64,000 nucleotides of DNA from Ampelomyces quisqualis (lineage: Eukaryota > Ascomycota > Dothideomycetes > Pleosporales > Phaeosphaeriaceae): assembly GCA_018398575.1 (NCBI GenBank), contig JAGTXZ010000011.1, positions 2,480,001-2,544,000 of the forward strand. Direction: 5' to 3'. A program made the translations under genes and the position numbers. Positions 22,392 to 34,536 of the stretch are shown here, piece after piece. The stretch's first letter is position 1; each line of letters begins with the position of its first letter. The notes under the pieces were generated by a model, which searched no databases, was not told the DNA's origin, and saw only the letters and a list, made by a program, of their open reading frames with translations.

Positions 22392-22793
22392 CTAAAGATT
22401 GTATTCTAAGTCCCCAGTGACTTCATCAACTTTGACCTCAAGCTGCAAGAGAGAAGGCCCATTGACCATGCCATTACACACGTCAGCCGACATACGGAAA
22501 CGTTTGACGTCGTGGGAAGTTTTCATTGCTCGATCCTCGAGCCACTGAAAGTGCGCCCAGAGCACGACGAATCGGCCTTCGAGGGTTGTATACTTGGCCA
22601 AGCATTCATGTGGGTAGGGATTCTTGCACTCGTAAGCCAAAGCTGGAGAGCTTTGCTTAGTACATGATGTGAAGTTTGCGTTGGAAGTCATTTCAGAGTC
22701 GTGATCGGCAGTCATACTGTCGAGCTCGTCTTCATATGCCTGGAGTAGAGCTTGCTGATCATCTATTTCGTTCACGAGATCTTCGAGAGTCAT
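22392..22793 (-). CDS. Small hypothetical protein with an N-terminal coiled coil
   Basis: ATG-initiated single ORF of 133 residues. The first 30 residues (MTLEDLVNEIDDQQALLQAY) are heptad-like and acidic. Two pairs of cysteines (TSCTKQSS and YECKNPYPHEC) lie in the middle, and the C-terminus is plain. I do not recognise it. The protein has no membrane segment or signal peptide. It may be a genuine small lineage-specific gene, and the composition fits its surroundings, but there is no independent evidence of expression. Confidence 0.45.
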   Translation of the reverse strand: MTLEDLVNEIDDQQALLQAYEDELDSMTADHDSEMTSNANFTSCTKQSSPALAYECKNPYPHECLAKYTTLEGRFVVLWAHFQWLEDRAMKTSHDVKRFRMSADVCNGMVNGPSLLQLEVKVDEVTGDLEYNL

Positions 22794-23329
22794 TGTATTT
22801 TGAGGGTTTCCAGAAGTCTTTGCGTGACAGGGCTATGAAGCTTTGGAACCCTCCAGATGTAGAGTCTTATATGTTTAACTTTTCTCTTTGCACATCGTTT
22901 AAGATGGGCATTGTGTTAGCACTATGTTCTACTAGGCTCACAATATTCTCATGTGAGCCTCCTATTGGCGTAACTATATGTAAATCATAATGGATTCACT
23001 ATTGCCTAGTTGCTACCTCTTGCCTTAAGGAATCATACATGCCGGTCATGACTCATGACGGCGGATGAATATTCCCCATGGTCATAGTGTACGTATCAAC
23101 GCAGTGAGTACTGGACGCTTTTGATGAATGTGTATCAATCACTGCTGCCCCAAATCCGTAGTGATGGATACTTCTTGGTTTGTATCTCACGGTGGAGGGT
23201 GAATAAGTAGTAATAAGTCGTCCAACGGCTCCGCGGGGGCAATGTGCTTAGCGCGGGCGTGGCGTGAAGCGGGGCACGATCGTCCCGCTCCAGCTGGACA
23301 CTACCAAACCACATCAAAATCCAGACACA
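22794..23329. other. Intergenic, upstream of the NYN gene
   Basis: No supported gene. Non-ATG short frames only. The promoter of the NYN gene should lie in the last 300 bp. No TATA box is obvious. Confidence 0.4.
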
Positions 23330-24067
23330 ATGCTGGCAGCCAACAAATCGAACCTGGCCCTTTTGATCGATGGAGACAACGTCTCGTCTAAAATCATCGA
23401 TGATCTCATGGCGGAAATAGCCAATTATGGCACGGCTAGTGTAAAACGGATATACGGCGACTGGACAAGTCCTCACCTCAAAGGCTGGAAAGAATGTCTT
23501 CTGAGCCACTCGATAACACCGATGCAACAATTTGCGTACACCACTGGAAAGAATGCCACAGATGGCGCAATGATTATCGATGCCATGGATCTACTGTACA
23601 CCGGCCGCTTCTCCAGCTTCTGCATCGTGTCAAGCGACAGCGACTTTACGCGTCTTGCAGCCCGCATCCGCGAACAGGGAGTCAACGTATACGGCTTTGG
23701 CTCCCGTTTGACGAACAAAGCCTTCGTCGCTGCATGCGACAAGTTCATGTACTATGATGCGATGAATCCAGAGCCGGAAAAATCGTCAGCGCCATCGCCA
23801 CACAGGCCGCTTGACCGTGCAGCCATCGAGGGATTAGCAAGGGCAGTGAACGGGTCACCATGCGACAATGAAAACTGGGTCAATCTGGCGGACGTTGGCG
23901 ACTACCTAAGCAAGATTTCGCCGGATCTGAATCATCGCAATTATGGCTATCAACGGCTTCGGGCATTTGTGGAAGCATCGAAAATTGTGGATGTAAAGAC
24001 CAAGATAATGGGCGAAAAGGCGCCGATTACGCTGGTCCGTCTGAAGGGATACAACCTAATTGCATGA
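23330..24067 (+). CDS. NYN-domain (PIN-like) RNase-like protein with C-terminal winged-helix (OST-HTH/LOTUS-like) part, bacterial-type
   Basis: Intronless ORF; I chose the ATG at 23330 (245 residues) because the longer frame starts at a GTG and the conserved block begins right after this Met. The NYN fold is clear: ALLIDGDNVSSKIIDDLM with the first catalytic Asp residues (about residues 10-27), VKRIYGDWTSP, QQFAYTTGKNATDGAMIIDA (the second acidic cluster), SFCIVSSDSDFTRLAARIRE (the S-D-S-D-F signature) and NVYGFG. Residues 175-245 look like the small winged-helix domain that follows NYN in many bacterial proteins. The predicted activity is metal-dependent RNA cleavage, with the C-terminal part binding RNA. 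The wording of the motifs is much closer to bacterial DUF88-type proteins than to eukaryotic MARF1, which suggests transfer from bacteria (inference). No linked partner gene is visible. Confidence 0.85.
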   Translation: MLAANKSNLALLIDGDNVSSKIIDDLMAEIANYGTASVKRIYGDWTSPHLKGWKECLLSHSITPMQQFAYTTGKNATDGAMIIDAMDLLYTGRFSSFCIVSSDSDFTRLAARIREQGVNVYGFGSRLTNKAFVAACDKFMYYDAMNPEPEKSSAPSPHRPLDRAAIEGLARAVNGSPCDNENWVNLADVGDYLSKISPDLNHRNYGYQRLRAFVEASKIVDVKTKIMGEKAPITLVRLKGYNLIA

Positions 24068-24668
24068 CATTTTCTTAGTCTTGGTTGGCATTTTAGGTCG
24101 CATTAGGCGACGATGACAAAAAAAGCTACTTTGGCAAATGATTGTTACCAGTTTTCAACGTGGATAATATCACAGGCGTGTCAAGTTGAAAAATTATGCC
24201 CAGCTTGCGAACGATAAAATTTTGCATAGTGTTACTTGAAAAACAGGTGAACGTTTTAACAGGAGGTTTTTCAAGATACCCCAAGTATTTGTTTTTCAAT
24301 CGATCACCAGGCGCACGTTTACCGACCTAAAGCCTTCCCTTGCGTATGATCTACAGGCTCAACATTCTCCATAGTCATGACATTACGCAGTGGTGACGGA
24401 TAACATGTCTTTTCTTCAGGCCAAATCGCTCTCCATGCCACTATATCTGGGTCTGCTTCCAAGTGCCATTTCCGGACAACTGCTTGCCAGTCAAAGTCTT
24501 CACTTTCCTTGTATGTTTCAATCGACTTGTCTGAAGTGCTACCACACCTGTAGATCGCAGTCACATCTTCATTTCGACCAACAGAATGGAAGCTCGTCTT
24601 TTGAGTTTATTCGATACAAGAGATCTTGATTGCTGCGCAGCAGCATTCTATTGTCGGGCTTGGTGAGA
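24068..24668. other. Intergenic before the AT-rich boundary
   Basis: A minus-strand open stretch (about 24625-24319) reads like protein (EDFDWQAVVRKWHLEADPDI, then VAWRAIW) but has no ATG and no recognisable partner exon. It may be a terminal exon or a fragment. Otherwise no features. Confidence 0.3.
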
Positions 24669-25250
24669 AAGAGCTGATTGATTGATTGATTGCTTTAACG
24701 TCCTATGAAAACCTCCCATGGGGTATGTAAACGGGTGGCGCTCCAGGCTTAAAGTGCGGCGGCACTGCTAGAGGCCCCTGTTCATGTGCTAGGGACTTAG
24801 GGTTGTGCGTAAAGCAGCTGTTATGCACTAATAGCTTCCTCTAATTGAAGTATTTTACTACTTTTATAGCTTAAGGCCTTATTTGTAGCTATTTACTAAA
24901 GTAAGAAGAGAGAGAGGCTAGGGTATATACCCCTCTAGCAGTATGCTGCCTAAGGTAAAGTTTTTAAAAGAGGAATAAAAAACGTCTAGTAGCTAAAGAG
25001 CTGCTTATTTTGTAAATTAAAATACTAAAGCTTACCGTAAGAGAGCGCGTAAGTAAGCTTGTTGCCTAGCTAGCATTACTAAGATTTAGCTTAAACGTAG
25101 CTTTATATTAAAACACAAAGTATTTGCAAATATTTGTGGATATTATAATTTTTCTATTAATTTAATTAGTAAAAGCAGCTACCTGTACATAATTTGCTTG
25201 TCTAAGTATAACTAAACAGATAAAATTAAACATTTGATTTATATTTGTTT
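24669..25250 (-). mobile_element. Probable 3' end of a degraded non-LTR retrotransposon (LINE)
   Basis: A short (GATT)n tract (24672-24692) forms one end, as in fungal Tad-type LINEs that finish in a simple tandem repeat. It is followed by a GC-normal stretch of about 150 bp with a LINE-tail-like CTCCAGGCTTAAAGTGCGGC. Beyond about 24830 the sequence turns AT-rich and stop-ridden. Reading on the minus strand, the body comes first and the CAAT repeat last. There are no recognisable RT motifs, so only the 3' end is likely present. The class is inference. Confidence 0.4.
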
Positions 25251-25538
25251 GTTGCGGGCTCTGGTAACAAAAAGCGCGGGTAGGACTTGTTCAAGGTAAA
25301 GTTGGGTCTTTTTTGGAGGATGTGAAGCGCAGGACAAACACATTTTTCTTCTATTCCGCCTCTACAGTTCAGTGTGTCGTGAAAGCAAAGCTAGATATTT
25401 TCACTTTCACTTCTGGTGGATGCTGTTAAGACGCTAGCTCAAAGCTAAACGTCTTGAGCCCTTCCAAGGCAACGGTCTACTATCACAAGAGCAATACAGC
25501 TCACGTCACTTTCTCTAAAATAGCAAGATATCAACCCA

Positions 25539-26243
25539 ATGGTGAATACGCGCATAGTGAGTGAACGCCCGTCGCACGTGGCTCAAACTTACACAGAGAA
25601 GATGGACACTCAACCGCGCGGATGTCTAGTCGATATGAGCGCTTCATACAAAGCGCACTCACATACTCTACCTGTCCGGGGCGCTATCTCTGCGAGTCCA
25701 AGTGCCCAGCATACGATCACCAAATCTGCTGATGACACATCTGCAAAACACGGCCCGGCCGGGGCGCAACCGGATATACAACTATTCACACTACCTCCTC
25801 CCCGTCGTAGAAGCGAACAGAGCGAGTCTAGCAACAACAGTCTGCCTGAATTCGAACCTGCCGTATACGTCGAGGAGGGCGCGGCGAATAGCTACCTCGC
25901 CCAGTCTGTCGGCACGGCAGCGTACTACAAGAGTCGCAAGTTCAAGAAAATGGAATCCGACGGAAAAGCGCAAGTACCTGGAATTGAAGATTACGCTACT
26001 ATCTCTAGTGAGCGTGTGCCAGAGAAGCCCACGGTGTCAGGGCCGCTCGTCATGATTTTTGGGAAGACAAACGTGCGACGCGCAAGCTTACAGCGCAAAT
26101 TTGAACTCAGGCTACAGAGAACCAACCGGCGCATGTGAGTTTTTTAGGTATAATCAAGGTGAGAGAGCACAGGTTGTTAACGAATCTGCAGGAAGGCATG
26201 GCGGAAGTTGCAGGGAACGGAGTCGATGTTTTGGTGGGATTGA
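25539..26243 (+). CDS. Orphan protein of unknown function in an island between AT-rich blocks
   Basis: A 199-codon ORF starts at ATG 25539. Its stop (TGA at 26136) overlaps a strong splice donor, GTGAGT at 26135. Splicing a 57-bp intron (26135-26191, branch-like GTTAAC, acceptor CTGCAG) replaces the stop and adds MKAWRKLQGTESMFWWD, ending at 26243, for a 215-residue product. I favour the spliced form. The protein is Ser/Pro/Arg-rich with no signal peptide or membrane helix. A VYVEEGAANSYLAQSVGTAA stretch and basic ends (RKFELRLQRTNRR) are visible. No family is recognised. Bases 25251-25538 hold its upstream region and no other feature. Confidence 0.5.
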
Positions 26244-26680
26244 GCGTTTGAGCGTGCGCCAAGGTTAATATGACTGTTTGAACCTCTTACCTTTGAAAGT
26301 CAAGATAACGTAGGGACCAAAAGTATGTATTATAACTTTCTAGTTACAGCGGTCCTGATTTTCTTACTAGTCACGACACACCCGAAGTACACCTTTTTGA
26401 TCCGCAGTGACACGTGCGCGCAGGTAAATTGATCCGTCTAGAGTGAAATATGTGCGCAGGTGAAACTGACATGTCCAGATTCACTCATGCACAGTTATCT
26501 AGCGCCCCTATCCGATCTATTTAATTCTTGCGCATTTCCTTCAGTCGCGCACAACACTTTGTCTAACCCGACCTCAACAACAGACCAACTCGACCTAAGT
26601 TTGAAGCATAATCACACTTTCAGATTGCAAGACCTATAAGGCTTATACTTATCAAGCCACAAACCCTCTGTAGAGACAAG
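26244..26680. other. Intergenic between the two orphan genes
   Basis: No ORF of note. The segment near 26380-26470 contains two similar tracts (CACGTGCGCGCAGGT and ATGTGCGCAGGTG), a short direct repeat of about 12 bp. It probably carries the promoter of the gene at 26681. Confidence 0.35.
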
Positions 26681-27628
26681 ATGTGTCGAAAATTGCTACC
26701 CCATTTGAGGCCAGTTCAGCGCGCACCATCTCCGGACACGAATGACAGCGATATAAGTAATTCGACAGATGCCGTAATTTCGATCCCAGCATCCAAACCA
26801 GCCTCAAAGTATGAGCCTGATGCTTTCTCAAAAAAGAAAGGAAACTCAACTCCACCCCTCGACTATTTCCTCTCCCCAAAATCCGCGCCAGTTGACACTC
26901 TGATACGCAAACATAAAGCCACATCCAGCGAGGAAACTGCCTTTACCCTACGCGAGACACAGTATCGGTTTGCGAGAGGCACCCCAGACCACGGTGGCGA
27001 TCATTGTACCGCTCTCGACCGTCGAACAGTCCTTAATGTCTATACTCAAGCTCTTGGCCAATTAAGTAGTGCTCCAGAAAAGCATATTCAAATTGCTGCA
27101 GAGTGCACTCGGAAAGTCCGCGTGGTGCTCTCGCTCATCGCTGCAGACCCGGACGACATTGTGTTCTTGACATGTGGGCAGCTACTCTCTCCACTTGAGC
27201 CGCAATATGCTAATCCTCGTATCGAACGGGGTGATGATCAATATGGATATCGAGCGCAATGGCGCTTGCATGCGTGGAGAAAAGAGGGATGGCCTGGAAA
27301 CTACCCGGAAAAAGCGATCGAGAGGGAGACGAAGACAAAGGGTGAGGGCCTAGTTGGCAGAGAGAAAGTGAGCGACGCGGCTTTGAAGCAGAAGGTCCTT
27401 ACGAGGAATGAAATGTGGGAAGATGGAGACAAATTACTGGAGTCGATGGAGCGCAATTCTACAGAATACGATGGGAAGGGGAAAGAGTTCGCTGCGGAGG
27501 GCTCGAGAACGGGCAGAGGGCAAACCAAGTTCTCTGGGCCATATAATCCACGGAATGCGGATGAAGCTGGCGATTTGGAAGATGCCGAAGATAGCGACCT
27601 GGAGGATACGGATGATGACTGGAGCTAA
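26681..27628 (+). CDS. Orphan protein of unknown function with acidic C-terminus
   Basis: Single ATG-initiated exon of 315 residues, fully open and of normal composition, lying about 300 bp before the AT-rich transposon block. No signal peptide or transmembrane helix. The central part (TVLNVYTQALGQLSSAPEKH, then IQIAAECTRKVRVVLSLIAA) looks folded and helical. The end is rich in Lys/Glu and then Asp/Glu (DLEDAEDSDLEDTDDDWS), the kind of tail seen on nuclear or histone-binding proteins. I do not recognise a family. It may be lineage-specific. Confidence 0.6.
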   Translation: MCRKLLPHLRPVQRAPSPDTNDSDISNSTDAVISIPASKPASKYEPDAFSKKKGNSTPPLDYFLSPKSAPVDTLIRKHKATSSEETAFTLRETQYRFARGTPDHGGDHCTALDRRTVLNVYTQALGQLSSAPEKHIQIAAECTRKVRVVLSLIAADPDDIVFLTCGQLLSPLEPQYANPRIERGDDQYGYRAQWRLHAWRKEGWPGNYPEKAIERETKTKGEGLVGREKVSDAALKQKVLTRNEMWEDGDKLLESMERNSTEYDGKGKEFAAEGSRTGRGQTKFSGPYNPRNADEAGDLEDAEDSDLEDTDDDWS

Positions 27629-28176
27629 AACCATTATGCCCATGTTTTCAGACAGTGTTTACAACGATGGACCATCGCTGTTCACTTTTTTCACGATTGA
27701 TTACCGGTAAAGCCGGATTTGTTAGTTCATGCGCACGCGGGATTAGTTTTTTCAGTCACTTGCTTGTCATCTACATTAATAGTCTGCTCAGTGCTCTACG
27801 TTTTGTATATGTCAGGAGTCGTTGAATAGCATGTCTGATAGACTAAGGGAGTTGTGTTGTATTATTTCCACAAGTTAAAAGATTGAATTTCCATTGTAAC
27901 CAGCGCTGGGAGTAGGGCGTACTACTTGGAGATCCTGATCTCAACTACGGCTGACATAAGCAGTAAGTAGCTGAGGGTGAATAAGTGGGTCTGTAGCTGT
28001 AGGAGTAATTATTTAGGAGCTGTAATTACAGTACTACAGTTAGAAATTGCGCTTAACAGTTGCGGGCCATTTAAAGGTCTATTCTAGTCTAAAAATGTTA
28101 GCCTTTGCTCTTAGATTGTAACACAGGCTAACTAACTTATGTCTAGTAGCTAGGAGAGAGTTAGGCGTAAATAGAG
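27629..28176. other. Transition from gene island to AT-rich transposon block
   Basis: Normal composition to about 27,930. From there, TA-rich, stop-dense sequence begins, with no gene. The left target duplication of the gypsy element starts at 28177. Confidence 0.5.
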
Positions 28177-28181
28177 CCAGG

Positions 28182-28368
28182 TGTTATAGGCTAGCCCGCA
28201 AAGATAGAACAATAAGGTGCTAGAAAGAGTTGTATTCTTTAAGCTTTTCTACTAGTTATAGAAGGGGTTTATATACCCTTTGTGCGTGCTAGTCTATAAA
28301 GAGGTAGTAAGGCTAGACTAAGCTCTTCCTAAGAAGGCAAAGAGCTAGGCAAAGCCTAGCCTATTACA
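28182..28368 (-). repeat. LTR of the gypsy-like element (3' LTR in its orientation)
   Basis: 187 bp, direct copy of 34537-34723, with differences that are mainly C/T and G/A. It sits next to the polypurine tract at about 28371-28394, which marks it as the 3' LTR of the minus-strand element. Confidence 0.9.
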
Positions 28369-31300
28369 TACCTTTTTACTTACCCTCCTCTTAATATAAA
28401 AGCTTGTGTTGTTATAATATAGCAATTGCGTTGCAAAGATAGGCTAAGGTTGTTCTAGCGCTACTTGTTGCCTAGCTGCCTGCTGTGCGCGTACGTCTGT
28501 GCGCCTACTGTAATTTTGTGTTAGCGCTTAGCTAGCTCTATCCTAGTTCTTATACTACTAATACTATTCTTCTTTAGTCTTTTCTCTTACCTTTAGACTG
28601 CGCCTAGACTGCACACTAACTGCACCTGCTTCTTTAATAATTAACCTATTAATTACTTCCTAATATTGTTCTTTGCGTGCTCTAAGTGCTCTTTCTCTAA
28701 CTCTATTACGCCCTTAAAGCGCTATTGTTATGCAAGCAGTTATAAAGTAACTAGTAACTCTAATAATAAAGCTGCAATGCTAAAGCGCGTACAGTTTAAC
28801 TACTTATTATATGTTAAAAAGTGCGCAGTTTGCAGCTATATTAACTGCGTATAGAATAGTAGTAAAAAGTATAGCTTTTATTATATAGTAAAATGCTATT
28901 ACAAGTTGTTTATAAGCTAGCTTTCTGCGTATCTAGCTCTTTGCGCAGCTCTTAAGGCCTATAAGCTTATTACTAATAGTAAGAATATAGAGGTATACGT
29001 TAAAAAGGCTAGTACGTACGCCTCTATATACTTAAAGGCTGTAAGTAGTTTTCTAGCTACACTTATTCTGTAACTATTCTCTTAACTTGCTATAGTTCTA
29101 CAACGCTAAGCTTAACTTTAAGGTAGCTTACTAGCTTACTTAGAATAGTAGTGTAACAGCCTTAGCCTTTAGCTCTACTCTTAATACTCTATTATTATCT
29201 TTTGTTATTATAACGCCTAGCTATAAGAACTAGGTAAACAACCTAGTTCTTGCTCTAAACATATTAGGCTAAAGTATGTAAAAGATAATAGCGTTATAGC
29301 GCAAGATTATAGCTAACTAGAACGTAAGTAGTAGCTAGCCTGCCTTTTATTTATAAGTTTACTAACTAAAGATTGCGTAAAGCTCTCTTTTGCGCTGCTC
29401 TTACTACTGCCTTTATCTCTTCTTACTTTAAGCTACGTGCAGCGTTGCCTGCAGGCTTTAGTAACAGCCTCTTAGGCCTACTCTATTACTACTATTACTA
29501 CTCTACGTCTCCTAATAATAATAAGTTACTTTTTGTTAGAGATTAGGCTTAAGCTGTTGTGTCTTTGTTATGCCCTTAGGCTAACTCTTTAAAGTCTTTT
29601 GTAAGAGCCTAGCTGTCTCTAGATAGTTACTTCTTTAGGGCCTAAAATAAATTTCCTATAGCCTACGTAGCTCTAAATTTGTATACTTGTTGTCCCTTAA
29701 GTAATGTTGCCTTATAAACGCTTTGTCTAGTTACTTTTAAATATATAAAGTACTTCTATATTAAGAAAGTTTTTCTTTAGGTGCTATAATAGTGTAAGCT
29801 ATTTCTTCTACTTAACTAGCACTTGTTTCTTATTATAGCCTTGTACGTTTTTCTCTTAGAGTATTTCTTCTACTTTTTATTTGCGCAGATCTTTGTCCTT
29901 ATCTTCTAGTTCTAGCGCTAGTTCTAGTCTAAAGTCTTAGAAGACTTAGCTTAGAAGTAGGTCTTTAGAGGCTAGTTTAATAAGGTTAACGTGCACTGTT
30001 TTATAAAGGCTTTCTAGTAAATCTAAAGTAACTGTAAGTAGCGTTAGCATAGCTACTATAGTATACTTTACTTATAGCTAGTCTAACTTCTTGCTTTACT
30101 GTACTATTTTAACATTTTTTATTAAGAACTACACCTTGTCTTTAACCTAATATTAGCGTGCTAGTTAACGTGCCTAATCTATAGCCTCTTGTTATTTTTG
30201 CTAAGTATACAAGATTACTGCTTAGGCTATTTCTATTCTTTCTTGTAGGTAGCGCACAAACTAGATAGCTCTCCTCTTTACTATTATATAGAATACTTAT
30301 TAGATATGCTTAGGCTAGATAGGTAGTATATTATATTTGTTTAGTAGTAAATTAGAGCTAACACTAGTTGTAGAGGAGTTTCTGTTGTTAAGCGCTAGCT
30401 AGCAAGTAGTAAAGCACTAGAGCTAATTTGTTTAAGAAAAGTTTATTATAACCTTTAAGACTAATTGTACTTTTTAGTTAGCTTATTCTGTGCTACTATC
30501 TATTTAAGAGTAGTATGCTATAGACAGAAGTTGTTTAACTCTAATAAGCTTGTATAGAGTTTTCTAGAATTCTTTTAGCTAGTCTAAGCTGCAGTTGCTA
30601 ATTATACTGCTTAAAAAACTATAAAACTACTACTAGACTTTTTTAAATTGCTTTGCGCACTCTTTAGCCTTTATTAACAGTATAGCTTCTAGTTACACGT
30701 ATTTAGACAGCCTATTAGTAATAACTAAGAGATATTAAAAGAAGGCTTTATAAGCTTGTAGAAGATTTACTATAAAATCTATAGAGATTTAGGCCTAGTA
30801 TTAATCTGCAACTAGAATTAGCTGTAAGAGACCCTGTTGTTAGAAGCAAGACACGTAAGCTCTATAACAATAACAGTTACAAACAAACTAAGCAACGTCT
30901 GTAGCTATCTTATCCTAATAATAGTCTCTACGTAAGATCTAAAATATTCTATTTTTACCTATATAACTAGCTAAGTTTAAGTTGTATGCTTGCTAAATAA
31001 CTATTATAGTAAGTAGCTTTTACTTTAGTAGCTATATTACGCCTCTTTACTAAAGCGCGCTATACGCAGAGACGTTATAGTTACTAACTTATTAATTTGT
31101 CTTAGCTTCTAATAGAAATACTCTAGCGCTCTAGTGTACTACTTGTAGATAGGCTTAATATGTCTTATCCTAGCGCATAGCCTTATTCTAAAGCTCTTGT
31201 ATATACTAGTCTAAGAAAAGAAGATCTTCTAGAGAAAGTAAACAGTCTTTCTTATAGGGCTGTATAGACGCAGACTAGACAAAAAGTAGAGTTATAACGC

Positions 31301-34300
31301 GCTCTAGTTGTAGTATGTAACCCTGTACATTCTGCTTACGCTAGCTTAGCGCGTCTAGACAAGTAGTAAGACGCTCTAGGTAGTACTAAAAGTAAAAGAA
31401 GAATTTAAATAGTAGTTTTAACTAATATTATTATTACTCTGTAAGCTATTGCGTAGTTATAAAGTATTTTAGATTCTTATAGTCTATAAGAATAGTAAAC
31501 AGCTTATAGACACTTTAAAGCTCTAGTGTCTATACTTTAAAGTATTTAACAACTACTATAAGCTTTTTATTATAGATAGTATAGTTGCGTTATACTAGTA
31601 ATAAGGATGCAGAGTAGTATACAACAGAGTAAAGCACTCTATTAACGTCCTGCAAGAAGTACTTTTTAAGAGCACTCTTAGAGCTATCTACTTCTACTAC
31701 TATAGGCTGCGCAGGGTTCTACTAAGTTAAGACTAGTTTAGAGCTAAAGATACGCTTTAAGCAGTTAAACGCGTGTTACACTTTAGTTATCTATAGAAAG
31801 GCAGCGTTCTTTTTTATTAACGTATATAAGAGGGCTGCAACACTAGAAAAATTTAGCATAAAGTCTCTATAGAAGTTAGTAAACCTAAGGAAACTCTACA
31901 CTCTTTAAGAAGATATTAGAGGCTCTTATTCTGTAATAGCTTATACCTTAGTAAGGTTTAGCTAAACAGCCTATTCTGCCTTAATAATATATTCTAGATA
32001 CTTAACTATCTTTGTTGCAAAAGCACACTTCTTAAGGTCTAGGTACAGATAAGCGTTGCAGAGAAGTTAGAAAACTTGTTGCACCTTACTATAGTAGTCT
32101 TTAATTAAACAGCTAGAGTAAATAAGCACGTTATCTAGGTATACTATAGCAAAGTCTCTTAGCGTTTCTTTAAGAGTAGTATTAATATAACGCTAAAAAG
32201 AAAAGAGTGCACTAAAGAGTTCTATAGAACAGACAAGCTACTTAAAGAAGCTAAAGCGTGTATAAAATGCTGTAAAGTGCTTATCTCTTGCTGCAACTCT
32301 TATCTAGTAAAAGGCTAAGTAAACATTAACCTTTGTAAACTACCTTACCTAAGAGAGTGTACAAAGAGTTTTTTTAATTAATAAGAGTAAGTATTAATCT
32401 ACCTTTGTAATTTTGTTTAGAGCCTAGTAGTTAACACAAAGGCGCTATACACCTAAAGCCTTTTTTACTAGCAAGACTAAGGCCTTTGCTGCAGAGGAGC
32501 TAGCGCAGATCTAGCTCTTATTTAAGAGGTCTGTAACTTGCTGTTGCAGCTCTATTAGCTAATTGCAAGGCATAGAGTATAACAGACTCTAAGAAAGGTC
32601 TAGAGTCTTTCTATTCTTACTTAGTTAGAGTTAGATATAATAGTCTATCTAGCTTTTATATAGAGGCAGACTAAAGGCAGAGCGTTTGTTAAAAACATCT
32701 GCAAAGTCTAAGATTTACAGTAGAAGTAAAGTTATTAATATTTGCTTCTTAAGTAACTTACTTAACATATTTATTATAGTATAAATACTAGTTATAGTAA
32801 ACATTATATAGCGCTTTTGTAACTTAGAATAGTTACAAAACTCTTGTGTTACTTTAGTAGCGCTAATCTCTTTTAGGAGTAGAAGAGCAGTGCAGTAGGC
32901 CTTCTCCTTTACTAGTAGGTTTCTAGCCTACCTAATAGTTATTATGCTATTAGTTGCATAAATAGCTACCTCTTTGCAGGCTAGCTATAGTTTTCCTAGA
33001 ATTAAGTTATAGGTAAAGCTAGAGACTAAGTAAGTAACTAATTGCAATTGCTAACTATTAATATTATAGTCTAGGAACGCAATTTAAGTAATTAGTATAG
33101 GCGTACTGTCTATAGCAGCCTGCTTTAGGCGTTATAGCAGAATATTAGTAGTGTATACTCCTATCCTATCTGCTAGCGCAGCGTTAATAGCGCTGTAACA
33201 CTTACATCCTATATCTACTAAGGCGTTAACATTAGTAGCGCTGTCTAGTAACAGTAGAATAAGAAATAGGTTACTGTTAAAGTAGTTAAGTAGCGTCTCT
33301 TATTCTCTATCTCTTTTACTAACGCTATTTAAGAGGCACTTCTATTCCTCTAAGAAGGTAAAGGCTACTAGTTTTTTAAAATCTTTGTTAGAGCTTTCTT
33401 GCTGCGTAAAGCGCTAACAGCGTAAATCTATACTACGTTTAGATAGCTCTGCACGTAGTGTCCTTACTTACTATAACGCATATACAAATTACTTTTACAA
33501 CGCTGCTTATAGAGCCTCTTAAGGACCTAGTTTTTTAACTAAGATTAGCCTACACTATTTACTTGCTAGGCCTTAACCTGTTCTTTTGTCTCTAAACCTA
33601 TACTAACTACAGACACTGTTACTATCTTAACGTTCCTATCTAAGTCTCTTATTACCTAAGTCTTTTCTTTTGTGTATAAGTGTTAATACTTCTTAATAGC
33701 TGCAGTTTCTAAGTTAATTACAATAGATTAATACTCTGCTACTACCTAGTTGTAATTAGTATAAGAAACGCTGTAGTAAAAGGCAACTTGTTACAAAAAG
33801 TAGTTTAAAGTATATTGTAATTTATTAAGTTACTATTTATTATCTTACGTTGCCTCTTTATATTGTAAGAGAAGAAACTTAAAGCGCAAAAAGAAGTTAG
33901 CAAAGGACTTCTTCCTAGCCTAGCGCAGTCTCTTTAAAACTACTTAAGCACGTTCCTTACTATGCTTATCTCTATAGCAGAAATTAAGATATTTTATAAA
34001 GTTTATAGAGTCCTAATTGCCTACTTCTCCTCTGCTAGCGTAGTAGAGAGTAACTTTCTGTTAGACCTTTAGTAACAAGTTAGCCTAAATAAAGGCGTAT
34101 TAGTCCTAGGCGCTTCTAATAAAAGTAGAGTTAGTCTTAAGCTTGTAGGTTATAGTAACCTTCTAGGCAGTAAAGTAGAACTTGTTACTAGAAAACAAGT
34201 TGCCTAGAGGTAGCAGCTTGCGTTAGACTAGAGAAAGAGCAGAAGTAGTAAGCGTTAAATTTCTAGTAGTTTACACGTAGTAAGGTGCTAAAAGGAGGTT

Positions 34301-34536
34301 TAGCGTAGAGGCTAAAGAGGGAGAAAAGAGGTTTATAAGTTAAGTAATAAAAGACTAGAGTACTGTCTCTAGGGCGTTAATTTGGTTCTCTATAGCTTAA
34401 AGGCAACTGTCTAACAGAGCATAGCAAGCCTAAAGGTTAGTTTAAGACTCCTGCCCTTTAAGCTCTAACTTAGTATTAGAGTGTTAGTTAGATAGAGCTA
34501 TTCTGCAGTTGTTGTTGTATTAGAAAGAAATACAAT

